A DNA stretch of 6,678 nucleotides from Pseudomonadota bacterium (GTDB lineage: Bacteria > Pseudomonadota > Gammaproteobacteria > Pseudomonadales > Oceanobacteraceae), in assembly GCA_023399105.1 (NCBI GenBank), contig JAEWQT010000103.1, positions 1 through 6,678 of the forward strand. Direction: 5' to 3'. The position numbers and the translations under genes were made by a program. The first letter of the stretch is position 1. Every line of letters begins with the position of its first letter. The notes under the pieces were generated by a model. That model was given only the letters and a program-made list of their open reading frames with translations. It was not told the DNA's origin and ran no database searches. Below are positions 1-6,548 of the stretch, in pieces.

Positions 1-1485
1 TGGTTGTACGGCATTAATTTAACCCGCGCTTTTACCTTGCGTGGCCGCGCCAGCGGGATGAATGCGGTGTTGTCCGTGGGGCGGGTGCAAACGCCGGTGC
101 TGGGCTTAGTGGTGCGCCGCGATGAAGAGATTAACCGTTTCGTCAGCCGGCCCTTTTATGAAGTGCAGGCCGCCATTCATTTAAGCGAGCAACAGCCGCT
201 GAGTTTTTACGCGCAATGGCAACCCAGCGAAGCCTGTGCCGCCCATCAGGACGAAGAGGGCCGGGTACTGAACCCGAAACTGGCGCACAACGTGGCGGCG
301 CGTATCCGCAACCAGCCAGCCCAGGTGCTGAGTGCCGAACGCAAAGCGCACAAGCAGGTGGCGCCGCTGCCGTACAGTTTATCGGCGTTGCAGATTGATG
401 CCGCCAAAGCATTGGGCATGAGCGCCCAGCAGGTGCTGGATACGGCGCAGTCGTTGTACGAAAAACACCAGCTGATTACCTATCCGCGCTCCGACTGCCG
501 CTATTTACCCAAAGAACATCAGGCCGATGCGGCTGCCGTATTGCAGGCGGTGGCGTCGCATTGCCCGGCGTTGCAGCCGTTATTAACCCAGGCCAATGTG
601 AACGGCCGTTGCCGTGCCTTTGATGACAGCAAAGTGGGTGCTCACCACGCCATTATTCCCACCCAGAAAATGGCCGGAAAATCAGCGTTAAATGGCTATG
701 AAGCGAAACTCTATGAATTGATCGCACGCCAGTATGCGGCGCAGTTTTTTCCCGCCTGGCAGTACGCCGATTACACAATCAGCCTGACCATTAGCGGTGG
801 TTTATTCACCGCCAGCCAACGGCAAACCACCGCGCCGGGCTGGAAAATAATTCTGGGTAAAAAAAAGCAGGACGAAGCGGGCAGCACTGTCAATTTGCCG
901 GAATTACACACCGGTCAAATTCTCTGGAGCGGCGAGCCGCAGGTGCAGGAAAAACACACCCAGCCGCCAGCGCCTTTTACCGATGCCACCCTGTTGGCCG
1001 CCATGACCAATATTGGCCGCTATGTGCAGGACAGTGCATTGCGCGCCATTCTGAAAGAAACGGACGGGTTGGGTACCGAAGCCACCCGCGCGGGTATTAT
1101 CGAATTATTATTCAAACGCCGGTTTTTACAGCGCGATGGTAAAAGTATTCGCTCCACTGAATTGGGCCGGGCACTTATTACGGCACTGCCGGAGCCAACC
1201 AGCCGCCCGGATATGACCGCGCAGTGGGAACGCCAGCTGAACGATATGGCCCAGCGCGAGTGCCGATACGACGATTTTATGCAGCCCATGCAGCAGCAAT
1301 TGCAGCAGTTGGTGCAACAGGCGCTGAGCACACAGATTCAAGCGGTGGCCTTGCCGGCCGGAAAAACGGCGGGCAAAAAACGTTATGGTGGTGCGCGGAA
1401 AAAGACAACCGGTGCGGGTAAAGCTTCGGCCGGTGGTCGCAGAGCATCTTCTGCAACCAGAACGGCCCGCCCAGCCAAAGGATAA
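1..1485 (+). CDS. topB: DNA topoisomerase III, C-terminal part (5' end outside window)
   Basis: This is a type IA topoisomerase. It cuts one DNA strand through a 5'-phosphotyrosine link, passes the other strand and reseals; TopB mainly decatenates replication and recombination intermediates in the cytoplasm. The reading frame is open from base 1, so the gene enters from the left. Visible landmarks are SVGRVQTPVLGLVVRRDEEI near codons 25-44, the active-site tyrosine in LITYPRSDCRYLP (TAT at 481-483), DAHH-like GAHHAIIPT, and FTDATLL followed by TDGLGTEATRAGIIELL. All match E. coli TopB as I remember it. There the catalytic Tyr is residue 328, so about 167 N-terminal residues (most of the Toprim domain) are missing here. 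No zinc-finger cysteines follow, as in E. coli TopB. The last ~40 residues are a low-complexity Lys/Arg/Gly/Ala tail, probably DNA binding. It converges on the alkaline phosphatase gene 10 bp away and has no evident functional link to it. Confidence 0.97.
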   Translation, partial: WLYGINLTRAFTLRGRASGMNAVLSVGRVQTPVLGLVVRRDEEINRFVSRPFYEVQAAIHLSEQQPLSFYAQWQPSEACAAHQDEEGRVLNPKLAHNVAARIRNQPAQVLSAERKAHKQVAPLPYSLSALQIDAAKALGMSAQQVLDTAQSLYEKHQLITYPRSDCRYLPKEHQADAAAVLQAVASHCPALQPLLTQANVNGRCRAFDDSKVGAHHAIIPTQKMAGKSALNGYEAKLYELIARQYAAQFFPAWQYADYTISLTISGGLFTASQRQTTAPGWKIILGKKKQDEAGSTVNLPELHTGQILWSGEPQVQEKHTQPPAPFTDATLLAAMTNIGRYVQDSALRAILKETDGLGTEATRAGIIELLFKRRFLQRDGKSIRSTELGRALITALPEPTSRPDMTAQWERQLNDMAQRECRYDDFMQPMQQQLQQLVQQALSTQIQAVALPAGKTAGKKRYGGARKKTTGAGKASAGGRRASSATRTARPAKG

Positions 1486-1486
1486 C

Positions 1487-1505
1487 GCTGCGCTATTAAC
1501 GCAGC
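1487..1505. terminator. Candidate bidirectional terminator between convergent genes
   Basis: A perfect 6-bp inverted repeat, GCTGCG and CGCAGC, encloses a 7-nt loop exactly where the two convergent genes end. The stem starts one base after the topB stop codon, and the loop contains the stop codon of the minus-strand phosphatase. The sequence after the stem has only short T stretches in either direction (TGTTTC on plus, TTATCCTTT on minus). Termination may therefore be weak or Rho-assisted. The position argues for a shared terminator, but the short stem leaves real doubt. Confidence 0.5.
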
Positions 1506-3070
1506 AGGTGTTTCATCACCGCGCCCACCTGGGCGTGGGTCATAAAACCACCGAATTGTTCCAGCGCATAATCCGGCCCCGCCACAATGACGGGTACCGG
1601 GCTGGCGGTATGAGTACCGGTACTCCACACCACATTCTGCTGAGTCGCCAATTCACGCGCCAGCAGGTTCAGATGCACATCATCGCCATACACATAAAAA
1701 GCGGAAAAGTCGTGGATGTGCGGAAATTCCTGCGCGCTCAGATCGCTGTGCCCGGCATGATAATAACGATTGGGCGAACGGCGCAGAATGCGTTGCGCCT
1801 GTTCTTCGGTGATGCGGAAATCCATGTTGTTATTCACCGCCTGCATTAACGAAGCGGGTGTGGGTTTTCCATCTGCACCGTTACGGATGGCTTCACCCCA
1901 TAGCGGGTAAAAACTCTGCTGCTGGTTATACAGCCGGTCGAGCAGTGACAGTTCACCAAAATTAAAATTGGGCGCAAAGTCCTGCCCGGCAAACGCAACG
2001 CCAGGCAGTGTTTTAGGCGCAGGAATATCCGCCGCGCTGTAGGAGAAACCGAAACCGCCGGTTTCATGGTCGGCGGTTAATATCACCAGCGTATCGTTGC
2101 GCTTTTCCGCCCAATTCACCACCACCTGAATAGCTTCGTCAAAGCGCAGTAATTCATGCAACAGACCGCCGGCATCATTGTTGTGTCCGGCCCAGTCGAT
2201 CTGGCCGCCCTCCACCATCAGAAAAAAGCCCTGCTCGTTCTTGCTGAGTAAATTCAGTGCCGCTTCGGTCATGTCTGTCAGGCTGGGTTGCGTGCGTTGT
2301 GCTTGTGATTTTTCCAGCAAGGCATCGGGCATGGCGGAACTGGCGAATAATCCCAACACCGGAAATGTGTCTACTGACTGTAATTGTTCGCGGTTAAACG
2401 CCAGTTGATAGCCCTGTTGTTCGGCTACGGTTAATACATTACGCGCATCGGTGCGTTTGGAACTCAGCGATAAGCCCGCCGCCAGAATGTTCTGCTGTTG
2501 TTCAGCGCTGATCAGTGCGGAATCCTGCGGTAAAAAATACCGCAGCCCACCCGACAGCATCACATCCACGCCGCTGTGTAATAAATCAGTGGCGATTTCA
2601 TTTTCAAAGCGCCGGTGAGTCTGATGCGCCGCAAAGCTGGCGGGGGTGGCGTGAGTGATGCGGGTATCGGAAACCAGTCCGGTCGCTTTGCCGAGGCGCT
2701 TAGCCTGCTGCAATACCGTTTCTGCCCGGTCGCCGCGTGCGTTCAGTCCGATCATTTCACTGCCAGAGGCTTCACCAATGGCCAGTTGGGTCGCGGAACA
2801 GGCCGAGTCCACCACCAACGCATTGTGAGGGCCGGTATCCGACAGCAGGGTTTTTCCCTGTTGCATTAACTGGCTGACCGCTGTTGGCCGATCGCCATAC
2901 ACGCTGTTGGGGGCCCGGCGGGCGTAGGTTTCCAGCAAGCCAAACTGGGCCGGCCCCATGCCATCGCCAATCAGCAGAATAATATTTTTTACCTTCGCTG
3001 ACGCTGTTGGCTCATCGGTGGGGCTGCAGCCCAGCAGCAACAGACTGGTGATCAGTAGTATTAATTTCAT
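1496..3070 (-). CDS. phoA: Alkaline phosphatase, PhoA superfamily, lipoprotein
   Basis: This enzyme hydrolyses phosphomonoesters to free phosphate outside the inner membrane. It has 524 residues. A lipoprotein signal, [16 protein letters not shown], puts the lipid-modified Cys at 15, followed by Ser, which favours outer-membrane sorting. Catalytic and metal residues are complete: Asp36 in IGDGMG, nucleophile Ser89 in DSACSA, Thr142 in THATPAS, Glu287, Asp292 and His296 in [13 protein letters not shown], Asp334-His335 in TADHETGGF, and His487 in TGTHTASP. The positions matching E. coli Asp153 and Lys328 are His140 and Trp293, the combination described for Vibrio and Antarctic TAB5 phosphatases. 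About 150 residues separate His335 from His487, far more than in E. coli PhoA, suggesting the large crown-type insertion of the Vibrio enzyme. The start at 3070 was chosen over an in-frame ATG at 3103 because it places the signal peptide at the N-terminus and has AGCAGG about 9 nt upstream. It is divergent from the phosphodiesterase gene. Confidence 0.95.
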   Translation of the reverse strand: MKLILLITSLLLLGCSPTDEPTASAKVKNIILLIGDGMGPAQFGLLETYARRAPNSVYGDRPTAVSQLMQQGKTLLSDTGPHNALVVDSACSATQLAIGEASGSEMIGLNARGDRAETVLQQAKRLGKATGLVSDTRITHATPASFAAHQTHRRFENEIATDLLHSGVDVMLSGGLRYFLPQDSALISAEQQQNILAAGLSLSSKRTDARNVLTVAEQQGYQLAFNREQLQSVDTFPVLGLFASSAMPDALLEKSQAQRTQPSLTDMTEAALNLLSKNEQGFFLMVEGGQIDWAGHNNDAGGLLHELLRFDEAIQVVVNWAEKRNDTLVILTADHETGGFGFSYSAADIPAPKTLPGVAFAGQDFAPNFNFGELSLLDRLYNQQQSFYPLWGEAIRNGADGKPTPASLMQAVNNNMDFRITEEQAQRILRRSPNRYYHAGHSDLSAQEFPHIHDFSAFYVYGDDVHLNLLARELATQQNVVWSTGTHTASPVPVIVAGPDYALEQFGGFMTHAQVGAVMKHLLR

Positions 3071-3161
3071 TGGCAGATACCTGCTGGAACGACGATTTGT
3101 CATAGTCGGTGGTTATCTTCGCGTTACTATACTGTCTGCATCCCGGTTAAGGATATTGCTT
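3071..3161. promoter_or_regulatory. Divergent promoter region between phosphatase and phosphodiesterase genes
   Basis: This 91-bp spacer must hold the promoters of both divergent genes. At 3126-3133 the sequence ACTATACT gives a -10-like hexamer in each direction: TATACT on plus and TATAGT on minus, each 5 of 6 to TATAAT. Neither has a good -35 at 16-18 bp, which would suit activator-dependent promoters. Isolated Pho half-site look-alikes are TTGTCAT at 3097-3103 (6 of 7) and CTGTCTG at 3132-3138 (5 of 7). No second half-site lies 11 bp from either, so a complete Pho box is not supported. The spacer's role is certain from gene layout; the individual elements are tentative. Confidence 0.5.
3148..3153 (+). 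promoter_or_regulatory. Ribosome binding site of the phosphodiesterase gene
   Basis: TAAGGA lies 8 nt before the ATG at 3162. It decides the start of this gene: the open frame extends upstream to an ATG at 2958, but that would lie antisense inside the phosphatase gene and bury the lipoprotein signal at residue 69 onward. Confidence 0.8.
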
Positions 3162-4421
3162 ATGACGTCATTGCCCATATTACCAGCCATCGTTCTGGTG
3201 TTGTTGCTGACCGGTTGTGCCTCCGTGCCAGCCGTTGATAACGAGACGGCTCAGCTTGGGCCGCGGCCATTTTATTTGCTCAATACCTTGCCGGATGGGG
3301 AATTAAAATCCCGTTTAGAGGCCTGCAAAAAAGGCTCCTTTGTCGCGCACGATTTTTCCATTAGTCATCGCGGTGCACCGTTGCAGTTTCCGGAGCATAC
3401 CAAAGAATCCTATGAAGCGGCGGCCATTATGGGCGCCGGCATACTTGAATGTGATGTGACCTTCACAGCCGACGGTGAATTGGTGTGCCGCCATGCTCAA
3501 TGCGATCTGCATCAGACCACCGATATTCTGTTGAAACCGGAGCTGGCACAGAAATGCCGTCAGCCCTTTGTGCCAGCGAATGGAGAGCAACCGGCATCTG
3601 CGCAGTGCTGCACCAGTGATATTACGCTGGCGGAATTCAAAACCCTGTGCGGCAAAATGGATGGATTTAATCCGGCAGCGAAAACGGCGGACGAATTTGT
3701 GCAGGGAACTCCGGGCTGGCGCACCGATTTATACAGTCAGTGTGGAACCGTTATGTCGCATAAAGAAAGTGTGGCGCTGTTTCAGCAGCTGGGCCGGAAA
3801 ATGACGCCGGAATTAAAAGCACCGCAGGTGAATATGCCGTTTACATCGGCGCAGATTACCCAGCCGTATAGCCGTGAGCAAAATGCCCAACAGTTGGTGG
3901 ATGAATTGCGCACGGCTGGTGTGCCGCCGGAGAGCGTATGGCTGCAGTCCTTTGAGTGGCCGGATATTGAATACTGGCTGACCCACGAACCGGCATTTGG
4001 CCATCAGGCGGTGTGGCTGGTGGAGGATTACGCGGCTGCGGGTTTTGATCCGCAGCAACAGCAAACCTGGCGTGAAGAATTAAAACGACGGAAAGCCAAT
4101 GGCCTGAATATTATTGCGCCGCCTTTGTGGATGCTGGTGCAGAATCAGGACGGTCGCATCGTACCATCGGATTTTGCCGTTGCGGCGAAGCAGGCGGGAT
4201 TACAGATTATCAGCTGGTCACTGGAACGCTCTGGCCCTCTATACCCTTCAGGCTCAGAGCAAAAGGGCGGTGGCTGGTATTACCAGAGCATTGAGGAAAT
4301 TACCCGCAGCGATGCGGTGACGCTGGAGCTGCTGCACGTGCTGGCTCAGGATGTCGGCGTCATCGGCGTATTCTCCGACTGGCCGGCTACCACCACCTTT
4401 TATGCCAATTGCATGCTGTAA
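3162..4421 (+). CDS. GlpQ-like glycerophosphodiester phosphodiesterase, lipoprotein
   Basis: This 419-residue exported protein is predicted to hydrolyse glycerophosphodiesters to glycerol-3-phosphate and an alcohol. The signal [20 protein letters not shown] ends in a lipobox with Cys19, followed by Ala, which favours the outer membrane. GDPD-family residues are present in order: His69-Arg70 in SHRGAP, Glu78 in FPEHT, Glu96 and Asp98 in LECDVTF, His111 in VCRHAQCD, Glu217 and Lys219 in TPELKAP, and the C-terminal strand VIGVFSDWP. Two things differ from E. coli GlpQ. The usual His-Asp after the second strand is His-Ala, and the mature chain has ten cysteines besides the lipidated one, suggesting disulfides. 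This fits the GlpQ-like subgroup of uncharacterised lipoproteins better than GlpQ itself, so the substrate is not certain. It shares a divergent spacer with the alkaline phosphatase, and a likely terminator follows it, so it is probably transcribed alone. Confidence 0.9.
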   Translation: MTSLPILPAIVLVLLLTGCASVPAVDNETAQLGPRPFYLLNTLPDGELKSRLEACKKGSFVAHDFSISHRGAPLQFPEHTKESYEAAAIMGAGILECDVTFTADGELVCRHAQCDLHQTTDILLKPELAQKCRQPFVPANGEQPASAQCCTSDITLAEFKTLCGKMDGFNPAAKTADEFVQGTPGWRTDLYSQCGTVMSHKESVALFQQLGRKMTPELKAPQVNMPFTSAQITQPYSREQNAQQLVDELRTAGVPPESVWLQSFEWPDIEYWLTHEPAFGHQAVWLVEDYAAAGFDPQQQQTWREELKRRKANGLNIIAPPLWMLVQNQDGRIVPSDFAVAAKQAGLQIISWSLERSGPLYPSGSEQKGGGWYYQSIEEITRSDAVTLELLHVLAQDVGVIGVFSDWPATTTFYANCML

Positions 4422-4430
4422 CTCCCAGGG

Positions 4431-4460
4431 TGATATCAGCTCAGCCTGATTCACGTTTTT
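4431..4460 (+). terminator. Candidate Rho-independent terminator after the phosphodiesterase gene
   Basis: The stem pairs TGA(T)ATCAG at 4431-4439 with CTGATTCA at 4446-4453. That gives 8 bp with one bulged T and a 6-nt loop, followed by CG and five Ts at 4456-4460. It begins 9 bases after the stop codon. The stem is AT-rich, so its strength is uncertain, but position and T-tract fit a terminator insulating phoX from the upstream gene. Confidence 0.45.
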
Positions 4461-4468
4461 CGGCATAC

Positions 4469-4486
4469 CTGTGATTGCCCTGTCAT
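4469..4486 (+). promoter_or_regulatory. Pho box (PhoB-binding site) upstream of phoX
   Basis: CTGTGATTGCCCTGTCAT consists of two 7-mers, CTGTGAT and CTGTCAT, separated by 4 nt, the 11-bp period of PhoB sites. Against the half-site consensus CTGTCAT they score 6 of 7 and 7 of 7. The spacer TGCC is less AT-rich than the E. coli consensus. The site lies 51 bp before the phoX ATG, on the same strand. The best hexamer at the usual spacing is CAGGAT at 4497-4502, a poor -10; GATATT at 4511-4516 is a slightly better match but further away. Induction under phosphate starvation is the natural inference. Confidence 0.7.
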
Positions 4487-4529
4487 ATTCGTAGTTCAGG
4501 ATACCGCCCTGATATTCAGGTAATTCAGG
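4478..4529 (+). repeat. Imperfect 23-nt tandem repeat with overlapping dyads in the phoX leader
   Basis: The 23-nt segments 4478-4500 and 4507-4529 share CCCTG, ATATTC and GTA(G/A)TTCAGG: 20 of 21 aligned bases match, with two 2-nt indels. Six bases separate them. The left copy contains the right half of the Pho box; in the right copy the TC of CTGTCAT is lost. TTCAGG consequently occurs three times (4495, 4515 and 4524). CCTGA at 4508-4512 is complementary to each, forming for instance the dyad CCTGA-TAT-TCAGG at 4508-4520. The third TTCAGG overlaps the phoX ribosome binding site. Confidence 0.6.
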
Positions 4530-4530
4530 G
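4526..4530 (+). promoter_or_regulatory. Ribosome binding site of phoX
   Basis: CAGGG lies 7 nt before the ATG at 4538 and fixes that start. The longer frame would begin at 4475, inside the Pho box, with no comparable site. The motif is part of TCAGGG at 4525-4530, which is fully complementary to CCCTGA at 4507-4512, so the site could be masked by a 12-nt-loop hairpin. Confidence 0.7.
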
Positions 4531-4537
4531 TGTTTCT

Positions 4538-6526
4538 ATGCACAAGCAACCAGCAGTGCCTCTTATTGATCTGGCAGCAGACGAGCCGTTATCCAACGCC
4601 TCGGATAATCCGCACTTCAGTGATTTACTGGCCACCCGCATCAGTCGCCGGCGTTTATTGGGCGGTGGCGGTGCATTGGCTGCGGCGCTGGCGATGCCGG
4701 GATTATTGACGGCCTGTGCCACACCCAGGAGTGCAGCGGCTAAGTCTTTACTGGGATTTGACGCCATTCCGGCACTCACACTGGATAAGGTCGCGGTCCC
4801 TGCGGGTTACACCACGCAAACGCTGCTGCCCTGGGGAACGCCGTTATTGCCCGGTGCTGCCGATTTCAAAACCGATGCATCGAACAGTGCGGCCGAGCAG
4901 GCACAGCAGGTTGGTTCGCATCACGATGGTATGCACTTTTTCCCGATCGATTTACCGGCGGGTGGAAACAGCTCAACCGAAGGGTTGTTGGTGATGAATC
5001 ACGAATACTGTGATCCGGATCTGTTGCATACGCAAGGCGCATTGGGCTTGCCGCGGCCGCTGGCACAGGTAGAAAAAGAACTGGCCGCCCACGGCGTCAG
5101 TGTGGCGCACATTAAGCTGGATGCTGCCGGCCAGTGGCAACTGGTGCGTAACAGCCGGTTTAATCGTCGCATTACCGGTACGACGAAAATGGACATTGCC
5201 GGACCGTTGCGTGGTCATGATTGCATGCAGACGGCGTTCAGTCCGGAAGGTATTTCTGCCCGTGGCACGCTGAATAATTGTTCGATGGGCGTAACGCCCT
5301 GGGGCACTTATTTAACCTGCGAAGAAAACTGGGCCGATTGTTTTATTAATCGCGATGCCGATATTCCGCGCAGTCACTACCGTTACGGTATCCGTGCCGA
5401 TAACAGCAAATACCACTGGCATACAGCACAGCCACAAGCGGATATTGTGCGCCGCTTTGATGCCACCGCAACGGCAGATACAGCCACGCAGGATTATCGC
5501 AACGAACCGCATCAGTTTGGCTGGATGGTGGAAATTGATCCGTTTAATCCGGATTCCACACCACGCAAACACACGGCGCTGGGACGTTTTGCTCATGAGG
5601 GCATTATTTTCCATAAAGTCGTGGAAGGTCAGCCGCTGGTGGCGTACTCGGGCGATGATTCCCGCTTTGAGTACATTTATAAATTCGTCAGCCGCGAAGC
5701 CTATTTGCACGCCAGTGCCGGCCCGCATTTGCTGGAGAACGGTACTCTGTATGTGGCGGTATTTCATGACGACGGCCGTGGCGAATGGCGGGCGCTGGAT
5801 ATTCATCATGCGGAATTCCGGCAGCGTGCCGCGCAGGCGGGCGTTACCTTCGCCGATCAGGCGGATGTGTTGCTGAATACGCGTTTGGCGGCCGATGTTG
5901 TCGGTGCCACCAAAATGGACCGGCCGGAGTGGGGCGCGGTGCATCCGCACACCGGGGATGTGTATTTCACCCTGACCAATAACGATAAGCGCCGTTCTGA
6001 TGAAACCGATGCCGCGAATCCGCGCGCGCGCAATCAATACGGCCATATTATCCGCTGGCGTGAGCTAGGGTTGCCGCAGGCGCAACGCTTTGCTTGGGAT
6101 GTATTCTGGTTCGGCGGCCCCACCGGTACAGAACAGCCGCAGCACAAGACCACATCGTCCAGTGCCAGCGAAATTGCCTGCCCCGATGGCTTATGGTTCG
6201 ACGCCGATGGTCGCTTGTGGATTCAGACCGATATCAGCAACTCCAGCGCGTTATTAGGCAGTGCGGAATTTGGTCATAACGGCATGTACGCGGCCGATCC
6301 GGACAACGGTGAATTACGCCGCTTTTTATCCGGCCCCAATGGTTGTGAAGTCACCGGCGTGGTCAGTACACCGGATCAGACCACGCTGTTTGTGAATATC
6401 CAGCACCCCGGAGAAGGTTCAACCCCCACGAACTTTACCAGTCATTGGCCGGATGGCGGTCGTTCACGTCCGCGTTCAGCCACGGTCGCTATTCGCCGTA
6501 TGAATGGCGGAAAAATCGGCGCTTAA
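4538..6526 (+). CDS. phoX: PhoX-family alkaline phosphatase (DUF839), Tat-exported
   Basis: PhoX enzymes are monomeric phosphatases with a calcium-iron cofactor, unrelated in fold to PhoA. They are exported folded through the Tat system and release phosphate from a broad range of monoesters. The 662-residue length is typical. The N-terminus has a ~36-residue polar leader, then SRRRLLGG (Arg37-39) and a hydrophobic stretch ending in LLTAC, where Cys60 also fits a lipobox. Family motifs follow in order: NNCSMGVTPWGTYLTCEENW (Cys248 to Trp265), WMVEIDP (Glu332), RFAHEG (His353, Glu354), SGDDSRFEYIYKF (Asp373-Asp374), MDRPEW (Arg462, Glu464), FTLTNN (479-482), NQYGHIIRW, CPDGLWFD, and GPNGCEVTGV (Cys603, Glu604). 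One of the early cysteines and several of these Glu/Asp residues should be the Fe/Ca ligands, by analogy with the Pseudomonas fluorescens structure. A Pho box lies upstream, and a lipoprotein gene follows after 22 bp, likely co-transcribed. No frameshift or missing motif was seen. Confidence 0.95.
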   Translation: MHKQPAVPLIDLAADEPLSNASDNPHFSDLLATRISRRRLLGGGGALAAALAMPGLLTACATPRSAAAKSLLGFDAIPALTLDKVAVPAGYTTQTLLPWGTPLLPGAADFKTDASNSAAEQAQQVGSHHDGMHFFPIDLPAGGNSSTEGLLVMNHEYCDPDLLHTQGALGLPRPLAQVEKELAAHGVSVAHIKLDAAGQWQLVRNSRFNRRITGTTKMDIAGPLRGHDCMQTAFSPEGISARGTLNNCSMGVTPWGTYLTCEENWADCFINRDADIPRSHYRYGIRADNSKYHWHTAQPQADIVRRFDATATADTATQDYRNEPHQFGWMVEIDPFNPDSTPRKHTALGRFAHEGIIFHKVVEGQPLVAYSGDDSRFEYIYKFVSREAYLHASAGPHLLENGTLYVAVFHDDGRGEWRALDIHHAEFRQRAAQAGVTFADQADVLLNTRLAADVVGATKMDRPEWGAVHPHTGDVYFTLTNNDKRRSDETDAANPRARNQYGHIIRWRELGLPQAQRFAWDVFWFGGPTGTEQPQHKTTSSSASEIACPDGLWFDADGRLWIQTDISNSSALLGSAEFGHNGMYAADPDNGELRRFLSGPNGCEVTGVVSTPDQTTLFVNIQHPGEGSTPTNFTSHWPDGGRSRPRSATVAIRRMNGGKIGA

Positions 6527-6535
6527 TTTTTTTAA

Positions 6536-6540
6536 TGGAG
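6536..6540 (+). promoter_or_regulatory. Ribosome binding site of the right-edge lipoprotein gene
   Basis: TGGAG lies 8 nt before the ATG at 6549 and supports that start over the second in-frame ATG at 6558. It sits in the 22-bp gap after the phoX stop codon. Confidence 0.7.
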
Positions 6541-6548
6541 ATTACGAA

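Noticed and set aside
1278..1325. Glutamine-rich, CAG/CAA-rich stretch near the end of topB as a microsatellite repeat.
   Set aside because: The codons are mixed and the segment reads as a helical Gln-rich region following the conserved DFMQP motif; there is no regular repeat unit.
1385..1849. 154-codon plus-strand frame overlapping the ends of topB and the phosphatase gene.
   Set aside because: It runs out of frame through the topB tail and antisense through phosphatase codons carrying the catalytic His487 region.
3071..3103. Alternative phosphatase start at 3103, adding 11 residues.
   Set aside because: It would place a charged segment before the lipoprotein signal and has no clear ribosome binding site; the ATG at 3070 has AGCAGG at 9 nt.
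3097..3138. Possible Pho box in the divergent spacer from TTGTCAT and CTGTCTG.
   Set aside because: The two half-sites start 35 bp apart, which is not a multiple of 11, and the positions 11 bp from each match poorly.
2958..3161. Upstream extension of the phosphodiesterase frame, adding 68 residues.
   Set aside because: It lies largely antisense to the phosphatase gene and would bury the lipoprotein signal. The ATG at 3162 has TAAGGA 8 nt upstream.
4475..4537. Alternative PhoX start at 4475, adding 21 residues.
   Set aside because: It would begin inside the Pho box and translate the repeat region; the ATG at 4538 has CAGGG at 7 nt.
5312..6046. 244-codon open frame on the minus strand inside phoX.
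   Set aside because: It is antisense to strongly conserved PhoX motifs, and its translation resembles no family I recognise. It is best explained as a shadow of GC-rich coding sequence.
6511..6533. AAAAAT/ATTTTT pairing with a seven-T run after phoX as a terminator.
   Set aside because: The stem is entirely A-T with a 9-nt loop. The only GC-rich hairpin nearby (CGCC at 6494 with GGCG at 6506) lies too far from the T run, so readthrough into the lipoprotein gene is more likely.
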